A DNA stretch of 64,000 bases, taken from Adineta ricciae. Taxonomy: Eukaryota > Rotifera > Eurotatoria > Adinetida > Adinetidae. The stretch is taken from positions 248,001 through 312,000 of the forward strand of contig CAJNOJ010000064.1 of assembly GCA_905250025.1 (NCBI GenBank), in the 5' to 3' direction. The notes below the pieces were generated by a model. The model searched no databases. It saw only the letters and a program-made list of their open reading frames with translations, and had not been told where the DNA came from. A program made the translations under genes and the position numbers. Shown piece by piece: positions 34,690 to 43,984 of this stretch; within the stretch, counting starts at the first letter, position 1; each line of letters starts with the position of its first letter.

Positions 34690-36420
34690 TTAATTACGAC
34701 GTTTGGACTTTTTATTCTTGGAGTCATTATCATCATCGTTTTCCTCTTCTTCGTTTTTCTCCTCCTCATCATTTTCTTCCTCTTGGTTTTCTTCTTTGCT
34801 CTTATTTTCGTTATTGTCATCATCGTCGTCATCTTCTTCTTCTTCTTCATTCTTTTCTTCTTCATCATTTTCTTCTTCTTCGTTTTCTTCCTCTTTGTTG
34901 TTTTCGTTATTGTCATCATCATCATCATCATCATCATTGTCATCTTCTTCTTCTTCTTTCTTTTCTTCCTCATCGTTTTCCTCTTCATCTTGTTCTTCTT
35001 CATCAGCTTCTTCTTCCTCATTTTCCTCCTCATCATTATCTTCCTCATTGTTGGTACCTTCTTCTTCGTCCTTTTCTTCCTCATCGTTTTCCTCTTCATC
35101 ATTGTCTTCCTCATTGTTGGTACCTTCTTCTTCATCTTGTTCTTCTTCATCAGCTTCTTCTTCATCATTTTCTTCTTCATCGTTATCTTCTTCGTTGCTG
35201 GTACCTTCCTCTTCGTCTTGTTCTTCTTCTTCGTTTTCCTCTTCATCATTATCTTCCTCATTGTTGGTACCTTCTTCTTCATCAGCTTCTTCCTCATCGT
35301 TTTCCTCTTCATCAGCTTCTTCTTCTTCGTTTTCCTCCTCATCGTTGTCTTCCTCATTGTTGGTACCTTCTTCTTCGTCCTTTTCTTCCTCATCGTTTTC
35401 CTCTTCATCAGCTTCTTCTTCTTCGTTTTCCTCTTCATCATTGTCTTCCTCATTGTTGGTACCTTCTTCTTCGTCCTTTTCTTCCTCATCGTTTTCCTCT
35501 TCATCATTGTCTTCCTCATTGTTGGTACCTTCTTCTTCATCTTGTTCTTCTTCATCTTGTTCTTCTTCATCAGCTTCTTCTTCTTCATTTTCTTCTTCAT
35601 CGTTATCTTCTTCGTTGCTGGTACCTTCCTCTTCGTCTTGTTCTTCTTCTTCGTTTTCCTCTTCATCATTATCTTCCTCATTGTTGGTACCTTCTTCTTC
35701 ATCAGCTTCTTCCTCATCGTTTTCCTCTTCATCAGCTTCTTCTTCTTCGTTTTCCTCCTCATCGTTGTCTTCCTCATTGTTGGTACCTTCTTCTTCATCA
35801 GCTTCTTCCTCATCGTTTTCCTCTTCTTCATTTTCTTCTTCATCGTTATCTTCTTCATTGCTGGTACCTTCCTCTTCGTCTTGTTCTTCTTCTTCGTTTT
35901 CCTCCTCATCATTATCTTCCTCATTGTTGGTACCTTCTTCTTCATCAGCTTCTTCCTCATCGTTTTCTTCTTCATCAGCTTCTTCTTCTTCGTTTTCCTC
36001 TTCATCATTGTCTTCTTCGTTGTTGGTACCTTCTTCTTCATCCTTTTCTTCTTCATCAGCTTCTTCTTCTTCGTTTTCCTCCTCATCATTGTCTTCTTCG
36101 TTGTTGGTACCTTCTTCTTCATCCTTTTCTTCTTCATCAGCTTCTTCTTCTTCGTTTTCCTCTTCATCGTTGTCTTCCTCATTGTTGGTACCTTCTTCTT
36201 CATCCTTTTCTTCTTCATCAGCTTCTTCTTCATCAGCTTCTTCTTCATCAGCCTCTTCTTCGTCATTAGTATTAGTATCATCGTCGCTGTCGTCATCGTC
36301 ATCATCTTGCTTTCTTGGCCTATTTTTTTTCGAATCTTCTTTGTAATCTTCAAGATTTTCGAATATTTCAGAGTATTCTTCCATTTCATTTTCGGTATTA
36401 CCTTTATATAAACATAGTGG
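34690..36420 (-). CDS. Acidic secreted-type repeat protein (large paralog), main exon
   Basis: Starts after a splice acceptor with GNTENEMEEYSEIFENLEDY and runs through a 15-unit Glu/Asp-rich repeat to a KNKKSKRRN end. The upstream exon (about 36450-36590) encodes GRERASGFLSYNECMRRMNC and AKSRREECSEECATG, with four cysteines spaced as in the smaller paralog at 36914-37637. The N-terminal signal-peptide exon could not be fixed; a hydrophobic candidate (MIAYILYMSVFVILEY...) begins at 36772, but its splice is unresolved. The protein would be extremely acidic and disordered, with possible Ca2+ or mineral binding as inference only. Five of the six frames are open over the repeat; the Glu/Asp frame is chosen because both paralogs share its flanks. 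Confidence 0.65.
   Translation of the reverse strand, partial: PLCLYKGNTENEMEEYSEIFENLEDYKEDSKKNRPRKQDDDDDDSDDDTNTNDEEEADEEEADEEEADEEEKDEEEGTNNEEDNDEEENEEEEADEEEKDEEEGTNNEEDNDEEENEEEEADEEEKDEEEGTNNEEDNDEEENEEEEADEEENDEEEADEEEGTNNEEDNDEEENEEEEQDEEEGTSNEEDNDEEENEEEENDEEEADEEEGTNNEEDNDEEENEEEEADEEENDEEEADEEEGTNNEEDNDEEENEEEEQDEEEGTSNEEDNDEEENEEEEADEEEQDEEEQDEEEGTNNEEDNDEEENDEEEKDEEEGTNNEEDNDEEENEEEEADEEENDEEEKDEEEGTNNEEDNDEEENEEEEADEEENDEEEADEEEGTNNEEDNDEEENEEEEQDEEEGTSNEEDNDEEENDEEEADEEEQDEEEGTNNEEDNDEEENDEEEKDEEEGTNNEEDNDEEENEEEEADEEEQDEEENDEEEKKEEEEDDNDDDDDDDDNNENNKEEENEEEENDEEEKNEEEEEDDDDDDNNENKSKEENQEEENDEEEKNEEEENDDDNDSKNKKSKRRN
34970..36190 (-). repeat. Hierarchical coding tandem repeat (15 units, 17 + 5n residues)
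   Basis: Each unit is a 17-residue core, GT(N/S)NEEDNDEEEN(E/D)EEE, followed by one, two or three copies of a 5-residue module xDEEE, where x is A, K, N or Q. Unit lengths are therefore 22, 27 or 32 residues. A GGTACC site occurs in every core. Units 3-4-5, 6-7-8 and 11-12-13 repeat the same order of core and module types, showing a higher-order repeat. Simpler Asp/Glu runs flank the array. Confidence 0.85.
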
Positions 36421-36429
36421 TTACTTTAG

Positions 36430-36600
36430 CCCTGGAATGTTAGCATCCGTACCTGTTGCACACTCTTCGCTGCATTCCTCTCGTCGTGATTTGGCGCAGT
36501 TCATCCTCCTCATACATTCGTTATACGATAGAAAACCTGAAGCACGTTCACGTCCGATTAGTTTTGCTAAAAATTTGTAAATTGAACATGGATCGTCGTG
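36430..36600 (-). CDS. Cys-containing exon of the large acidic paralog
   Basis: Encodes GRERASGFLSYNECMRRMNC and AKSRREECSEECATG between an acceptor (ATTTTTAG) and a donor (GTACGG). The four-cysteine pattern C-x5-C-x8-C-x3-C matches the small paralog exon with RERASIFLSYNECLRRMNC. It links the repeat exon to a presumed secreted N-terminus. Confidence 0.6.
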
Positions 36601-36913
36601 TATAGTTGGCAAATATTGGCTCAATTAGTGGCATGCGTAGTATGATTAAAGAGCGAGAAAGATCGTATAAAGCTAGTATCAAGTTGAATTCAAACAAACA
36701 TATAACAAGTAGAAGACGAACACAGTATTCCAGAATAACAAAGACAGACATATACAAAATGTACGCAATCATCCTAGTCTAAATCTTTTTTTGCATAAAA
36801 GAAAAACAAGAAGGTTTTTTGTCGTTGTGTTGGCAAAGCATATGAGGTGAAGAAGAAACAAAAAGGGGATATCATTCTCACACAGGATATTTATATCTTG
36901 TTGAAAAAAATTT

Positions 36914-37637
36914 TTAATTTTTTTTCGTTGACTTTGCTTTCTTATTTTTCTCATCGGGCACATCTTCTTCTTCACTGCTTGCATCACTTTCATCATTCGT
37001 TGTTGTTGATTCGCTTTCGCTACCATCGTCTTCTGATTCATCACCTTTCTTAGTCGTCTTTTTTCCAGGTGATTTCTTTATATCTGATCGATATTCATCG
37101 ATATGTTCAAACATTTCGGTATATTCTTCCATTTCTTCTTCAGTATTTCCTATTAGACGAAAATTATCGTTGTAATGACCGTCATTTGCCACTCATGCTT
37201 ACCATCTGCACATTCTTCACTGCATTCTTCTTTGCGTGATAAACCACAATTCATTCGTCGTAGACATTCGTTGTAAGAGAGAAAAATCGAAGCTCTTTCA
37301 CGTGGAATAAACACCACTGAAATTCACGGGGAGAAATTATCGCACACATTCACACACAAAACTCAGTGTTTACAGAGAAGAAACTTTGCTTTCCTACGAT
37401 CTTTCCTTGTTTCGTTAGTAGAGCAATGTTAACAAGTTAGATGGAAGACAAAGCAAAGTTAATTCGTGTCGAGCTTTTACCTTTTTTATCATCATTGTCG
37501 TCGTCATCGTTGTCGGAAACCCGTGATTCTTCTTTGTTTTCTTGTTTCGATTTCTTGCTTGCATCGACTGTTCTACTGGTGAGAACTATGGATAGCAGGA
37601 CGAGTAAGACGGTGACAAGAATCCAATTGAGACGCAT
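36914..37637 (-). CDS. Acidic secreted protein (small paralog)
   Basis: Three exons. Exon 1 (37637 to about 37480) encodes a clear signal peptide (RLNWILVTVLLVLLSIVLTS) and a charged stretch SKKSKQENKEESRVS followed by Asp residues. Exon 2 (about 37320-37204) encodes RERASIFLSYNECLRRMNC and GLSRKEECSEECADG. Exon 3, after an acceptor in GTCTAATAG, encodes GNTEEEMEEYTEMFEHIDEY and an acidic Ser/Thr/Glu-rich tail ending KAKSTKKN. It lacks the large Glu/Asp array of the downstream paralog but shares exon order, cysteine spacing and the EEMEEY block. An acceptor-like TTTCAG lies about 20 nt upstream of the ATG. Function unknown; extracellular by signal peptide. Confidence 0.7.
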
Positions 37638-39525
37638 GATGATTAATCAATACTACAGCTGAAACGAAAAGCAGAAAGTGAGAGATACGGATGCGAATTT
37701 AATCATATCTGACGGAGAGCGGGGCAAGGAGAAAAATATTATACAATTTGCATCGAAATTTTTTGCCGTATTGTGGTTTTATATCTGTAGTTATTTTTCT
37801 CATCAAGGAGAGTCGATACGGTCGAACAGGCACAAGCAGAGAAAAAAAAACATAGAAAAGTAATGCAAAGGGTTTCGAACGTAAAAAAGAAATGAAAATG
37901 ATAAGGCAAAAAAAAAACCATGATGATTTAAATATTGTGTCATGTAAAAATAAAAATAAAAAGCTAACCTGAACTGACGGGAGAAAAATTGTTCTGTCAC
38001 GGTATGATTTTTCTCTCGAAATTTGATGACGGACTGTCACCACAAAGGATAATCTATAACATAGATTGAAATAGAGTAAATCATTCAGCGGATACACGTG
38101 TAATTGCCGCATGCAAAGTACGTTGACAATAGGAAAACTTGATGACGTCTTCGAGTGACAATAGGCAATGTTTTTTCTAACTGATCGTGTCGAGACTATC
38201 AGTTGCTATGTCATTGCTAACATAAAGTTAACGAAAATGATTTCATTTGACTGGTAGAAAAACGATGATTAAATAGACGACAAGGGGAATCATGTAATGA
38301 TGATGATGGGAATAGTACTGCGGTTTTGCTTTGCAAGTTATTAAGAGAAGAAGAGGAAACGAGCGAAAATCGAGCGTATGTATGATTATTAGTAATAGAT
38401 GCATCCAACTGGTCTTGTCTGATATATTTCTCCGATGATAATCTATGCTCTTTTTTTCTTTTCTTGCCGCTTTTCCCCCTTCCGAAAAAAGAGCGGGGGA
38501 AAATGTATCGCTTCTTTTGATTTGTCGCAATTTATAATATCGTTTTTTTGTCTGTCGTTCGTACTGTTCGTTAATAAATCATTACTCAGAACAAAACATT
38601 ATCAAATAAGAACGAGTAGAAAGAGAGACGGAGAGAGTGACCATTTTTGTTGGAAATAATCCGTAGCAACATGCGCAGTCAAGTGGAAAAATACGTTTGA
38701 AATATCAAGGGTGTTGTTGATATTTACGTTGTTTTCGATGTTTTCAATTCGATTATGAGCCGCAATTGCGGCGAGGTTTCCAATCATCATGACCATTGTT
38801 TCATCGAGTTTTTTTTCTCTCTCATCTGATTTCTATAATCATCGAATAGAACGCAGAGCTTTGTAATCTTTATCATGTGCTCGCTACTACTACTGCGCTT
38901 GTTGTTTTTGTTGCTGTACAATTTTGGTAATAGCTGCTCGAGAGAAACATACACATACGCACACATGCCTGCCTACATTGGAGAAATAGAAAGAGAATCT
39001 TTGTTTTTCTTGTATATACACCACCATCACTATCCAGTGTATGATGAGAAAGAAAAATCGAACGATGTGGATGTAATGAGGATGGGATACCCATGTAACG
39101 AATATATTTATTTGCTTGTTTATAATCGTATCCCAATGGGAAAATATTACACTCGGGCAGCTCGTCAACCGAACAGTTGCCATCCACTTGCCTCATATAT
39201 GTCAAAGACATATAAATCAAGACTAATTGAAGATTTATGAGAGAATCTTGAAAACCCTATTATTTGATCATCATACTTATTCATCGAATATTTATTTTCA
39301 TCTGAGTTGTACTGAATTATCATATGTCTTTTATTCTAAAAGTATTAACTTAACAATGCTATCAGACACACTCAAGCAAAAGAAATAGGAAAATTCAGAA
39401 CAAATAAAACGAAAAACTTGATCGATCGCAGTCAAAGAAAAATACAGTGTGAAATACGTAAAAAAACAGCAGCACATCACAAGAGAATGTTCTTCGGTTA
39501 AAAGATTCTTGTCTTAAATAAATTA
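37638..39525. other. Long stretch (1.9 kb) without a recognisable gene
   Basis: Lies upstream of the small acidic gene and downstream of the nucleoporin gene. It has poly-A/poly-T tracts and overlapping open frames up to 137 codons with low-complexity, Phe/Leu/Ser-biased translations and no domain. I see no coding evidence. Confidence 0.5.
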
Positions 39526-42310
39526 TCACTGTTGATTAGTAGCATTGATTTGTTTGGCATCATTAAATTGTTGATAAAAACGTTTCGCTTGATCGTTTGT
39601 CTTAAATTTTACACATAGTGTTTCATGTTTAACTGGACCATCGGAGCAATCCATGGCTGACCATATGTAGGCATTTTCTTTACCTTGATGCTCTTTCAAT
39701 TCCATTTCAGATGTTATTCGATGGTTGGCACACACTTTGAATACTTGTTCACGACGCATCAATACTCGACACAGATGAGTTGTCTTATGTTGTAAGATCT
39801 TCATCTCGCCGAGTCCACGTTCTTTCATTTCGTTGGTCAATGGATCAAAACGATAGAGTTTTGCTCGTTCACAAAAGAGAATATTTTCGTCTTCTTCTCC
39901 TGTTTTAGTTTTGACGGGTAATAAATGTACAAGTGGTTTGAATGTATGAGATGGTTCATAGGAATCGTCGGCAGCACCGTCTTCATCATTATTTTCGTTC
40001 GTCTTCGTAGTGAATAGCGGTAAACTTTGACCAGGAAAGTCTAGCAAAATAAAAATCGATTGAAAAAGGAAGAACTGTTGGATCGTAATTTCATACCTCG
40101 TCGATCGGTGCTACTTGTAGTCCATCGATTATCTGGTGATTGCTGTGCTACCTGAGCGAAACTAACTTTTGGTATGTTGCCGAATGAAAACAGTGGAGGT
40201 GGCGTCGTGTTTGTAATTGAAGTCGGTTGCGAAAATTGAAATTCACTCGTAGATGTTTTGCTCGAGCTATCAAGGTTGGCAAAGGAAAAACTAGACAAAT
40301 CTGGTTTAGCTAAAGTTAGGTTCGAAAAAATGGACGGCATGGTCTTATCAGATTGAGATTTTAAAGTTGCATCATCTTTCGTTGTTACTATTCGTAGTTG
40401 TTTAGCTAGAACGAATGACAAATCTCCCGTTGATGGAGCTGACGAGGAAAGAATACGCAGAAGTCTTACTGAGATCTTGTTTCACTCGATCCAAGATATT
40501 CTCCGTTAGTTGCGATGCGTAGTTATCCAGTGAATACGATTGAAGGTTAGTACCCGAAAAATTTCGCGATTTTTTCTGATGGGTTTGCACAACTGCTACT
40601 TCTTCTGTACCAGACGAACTTTGTTCATAAGCAGAAGGTTTAGCTGATATGGTTGGCGGTGGAGGTACTCGATTGCTCGGCAAGGAACGTTTTGCTTTTA
40701 TAAATGTTCGATGATCTTTGGGAGGCGAAGGCATATTCAACATTGGACGAGAATCTGGACTTTCAGGAAGCCAAGATGGTACTAGAGACATTAAGGATTG
40801 CAACGATGAATCTGAAATACCATTTGAAATAGGGAATATACATATTGAAACGATTAATGAATTTACTTGGAAAGAAAGCGGATGGAAAGCTTCTTAGTTG
40901 TTCAAGTAGAGCCATTGCGCGATATTGATCCAGTTGATCGTCATGTTGAACTAAAGATGTTTTCATTAATGTTCTGAACATTCAAAACAATTAGATATAT
41001 CACCTTCATTTGATAGAATCGATGATGACTCTTCTCTACAACCACGACAGCCTTTACAAGGTTCTTTATTTTCATACAAATAAAATGTTGGCGGTAGCTG
41101 AAGACGTTTTGCTCGATCAATTTGTTCCTTTGTTGGTTTAATCTCGTCGATCACCGTTACATCTATACAGAATGAACAGACATGGAAAGAGAACTTCATC
41201 AAATATAGTTCATCTTTACCGTCGTCGGACAATCGTATGTTGTCAAAAGGTAACGAATCTACCGTTTGTTTTCCATTGATTACTTTCCCTTCTTGAAATA
41301 CTTTCACAAATCGTTTTCCTTGTTCATCCGTTTTGAACTTCACACATAGTGTTTCATGTTTAACTGGACCATCGGAGCAATCCATGGCTGACCATATGTA
41401 GGCATTTTCTTTACCTTGATGCTTTTTCAATTCCATTTCAGATGTTATTCGATGGTTGGCACACACTTTGAATACTTGTTCACGACGCATCAGTACTCGA
41501 CACAGATGAGTTGTCTTATGTTGTAAGATCTTCATCTCACCGAGTCCACGTTCTTTCATTTCGTTGGTCGATGGATCAAAACGATAGAGTTTTGCTCGTT
41601 CACAAAAGAGAATATTTTCGTCTTCTTCTCCTGTTTTAGTTTTGACGGGTAATAAATGTACAAGTGGTTTGAATGTATGAGATGGTTCATAGGAATCGTC
41701 GGCAGCACCGTCTTCACCATCATCATCACCACGATCGAGTGTATAAATATTGGTAGTCGCCTGAATGTCATTGAATACAAATGGAGCTACAAAAATTCAA
41801 TTGAGATACGTCACGTCAAGGCATAGTCTGGTTTTCCTACTGGAAGTAGAAGGCAATTCATCGGATTTTCTTGCAAATGAAGGTGGTAGTGATGGTGATG
41901 GTGATGTTATAGTTGTCAGATCAAATCTATTGTTATACAGAGGCATGGGATACGGTGGTCGAAATGAAAGCAAGGAGTTTGGCATGAACGGCGGAGCTTG
42001 AGGTGCACGTATCTGAACAAATGGTAACACGAAAGATTCATGCTGTCGCAGTTGTAATAGATTATGATGTTGTTGGATAGATGCAACTTTATTAGCTAAG
42101 AATTCTACATTATTCTACAAATAACAATCAAAATTAAGAGAAGAAAGTTCAATACAAAACTAATCAAACCTTTATGTCACCCAATTGCATACGAATAACA
42201 TGTGAATATTGAGTTATTTGATGTATCACATTGGTTTGATTATTCAAACAGTTGAAAAGCTGCTCATTGAGATATTCATCAGATAAACCTGATGAGAATA
42301 GAGCAGACAT
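39526..42310 (-). CDS. RanBP2-like nucleoporin with two Ran-binding domains
   Basis: Two RanBD1 domains, which bind RanGTP at the pore, sit about 1.7 kb apart (41270-41770 and 39540-39990). Both have FKPLVHLLPVKTKTGEEDE, ILFCERAKLYRFD, MKERGLGEMKILQHKTTHLC and RVLMRREQVFKVCANH. Between them are a CKGCRGCREE motif, Ser/Pro-rich sequence and FSFG/FSFA-type motifs, as in FG nucleoporins. The N-terminal exon is preceded by TTGTTTTAG directly abutting an ATG at 42310 (MSALFSSGLSDEY). I take this as the start because an upstream frame does not join in phase. The exon join near 40980 is not resolved. One intron near 40442 is only 31 bp. Confidence 0.78.
39600..41745 (-). repeat. Near-identical duplicated RanBD1 modules
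   Basis: About 390 bp at roughly 39605-39990 is repeated at 41340-41720 with only a handful of base differences. Both contain the run that encodes MKERGLGEMKILQHKTTHLC and RVLMRREQVFKVCANH. Identity falls off sharply outside, where the flanks encode different sequences. Confidence 0.8.
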
Positions 42311-42441
42311 CTAAAACAAATGTAATCGTTTTCTTTTATGAATTTAAACGAAAATTTGATATATCGAATCGCATGAGGAAGGACAGTATAGCCATTTTCT
42401 TCTTTGAGCACGAGTCTCTGCTCTACCTTCCTATTACTCAT

Positions 42442-42794
42442 GGTATTTCAATTCATTATCGATAGATGTCACTCGTTTCCGCAACTGCAGAGTACGGATC
42501 AGAAATTGCGAACACAAATCTTTCTACAGTCAACTTCAAATAGAGAACAAACGTATCTATTGTTTGAAAGTAGAGCTGTTATTTGATTAATGAGCAGAAC
42601 GGTATCTGGATTCAAAGATGACTCAAATTCTATATCTCTTCATAGAAGTTCTTAGCATAGAGATATCTTCTCTTCCTGAATAACAAAAATCTCATTCTTC
42701 TATTTCATATCTAGATCTACTACACGTATTCACACTCTGGCGTAACTCTTAATCAACATGAACGTGACAACAGTACCAACTGAATCATGATTTG
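42442..42794. other. Intergenic stretch between nucleoporin gene and receptor pseudogene
   Basis: About 350 bp upstream of the nucleoporin gene; probably its promoter. No element recognised. Confidence 0.35.
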
Positions 42795-43610
42795 TTCCAT
42801 TGGATATTCTAATGATTTTATGTACACTTTCAACAATTTTACTTTCTCTTCTTTTCCTCTTACTTAGTAGGTAATTCATGTTTAGCAGCATTTAGCGTTG
42901 GATGCGTCACTAATAACATGGCAATATTTACATTAGAAAATGATCTCAAAGAAATCGCTTATCAAGATTCACTTTGCATCGCTCGTGGTTATATATCGGT
43001 TCTGCAACTTATAGAATTCTCAATTGTTCATTTTTCTTACAAGTCTTACATCGATACATTGTTGGTGTCTATCCAAACTGGATATTCTGGCGATCGGCTT
43101 AACTTGGATCTATGACTTTGCCTATCCACTTGTTCTAGTTATTCCCAGTATTATTACTTACATATCTGACAATCAGATCTGTCAAAACCTATTCGATTAT
43201 TGTCGTTCTATACAATTTATGGAGCTTTATGTGCATATTTGATTCCGATATCAGGCGTCGTGATAATCTATTTAATGTTGGTTCGTTACACGTTCGAAAT
43301 ATCAGCAAACATTTGCCTGTTTCTAATGCATTGATTCGCGCACGAAGAGAATTGAAAATGATTCGTCGAACAGTTATATATTGGTAACAATATTGATTGC
43401 AGTCTCATTTGCATACATCTTGACTCTGTTCATGTCATTTTTCATAACTCCGCCGAAATATCATTTTCGGATTGTATATGTGTTTGTGAATCTATCGATC
43501 TCATCCATCCTGATTGCATTACTTCGATTCACTGAACCATAGAAAGCAGTTCTTATGAAGACCATCAAAAAAACGATCTAATCTAGTCAACGTCATTCAC
43601 ATCTAACTTC
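42795..43610 (+). pseudogene. Second rhodopsin-like GPCR pseudogene
   Basis: Pieces of one receptor occur in order but out of frame. ILMILCTLSTILLSLLFLLL is helix 1. SVGCVTNNMAIF and DSLCIARGYISVLQL surround helices 2-3. VGVYPNWIFW is followed by FAYPLVLVIPSIITYISDNQ and ICQNLFDYC (helix 4 and the second loop with Cys). SGVVIIYLMLVRY is helix 5, and ALIRARRELKMIRRTVI with VTILIAVSFAYILTLFMSFF is loop 3 and helix 6. FRIVYVFVNLSISSILIALL and RFTEP are helix 7. Frameshifts and in-frame stops are numerous. It belongs to a different receptor subfamily from the copy at 19414-20345. Confidence 0.7.
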
Positions 43611-43984
43611 ATTTTCCTTGTACCTTGCTCCTATCATCGGATTAATAAATTATATTCACCGTCACACTCATGCAGCTATACAAGCGGAAGTAAAACTATA
43701 CCTACTCAACAGATGTCGCTAGAATCATTTAAAGGGTGAATTCAGGGAGATTCATATACGTCATTCATGGCTGCGTATGAAAAACTTCTAGAAAATATTT
43801 GTTTTGATTATTCTTTAGTAACATACGTTAAGTAAATAAGTGGTGTGATTATGCCCACGATCGGCGAATACTAAATAATATTGTTTTTCGTTTTACTATT
43901 TCTCGCGTCTTAGTCACCAACAAACGGATTCTGTTTTTTTTTAGACTTCATAGATTGTTAATTCGCTTCTATTTTGTTTAAATC
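43611..43984. other. Intergenic stretch, no gene seen
   Basis: About 370 bp between the receptor remnant and the LAPTM4-like gene; likely the latter's promoter. Confidence 0.35.

Noticed and set aside
34656..36389. Minus-strand Lys/Met/Thr-rich frame of 577 codons over the same repeat
   Set aside because: Shifted reading of the Glu/Asp array. It does not join the conserved EEMEEY start of the exon.
34686..36411. Long plus-strand frames (Ser-rich, Leu/His/Phe-rich) of 527-547 codons over the acidic repeat
   Set aside because: They are by-products of the GAA/GAT repeat composition. Only the minus-strand Glu/Asp frame connects to exons conserved in the paralog.
37699..39240. Frames of 60-137 codons on both strands between the small acidic gene and the nucleoporin
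   Set aside because: Compositionally biased (Phe/Leu/Ser or Lys/Arg), mutually overlapping, with no family features.
42312..42441. Upstream start (MSNRKVEQRLVLKEEN) for the nucleoporin gene
   Set aside because: It does not join the next exon in phase with any GT donor, while the next exon begins with an ATG directly after an acceptor.
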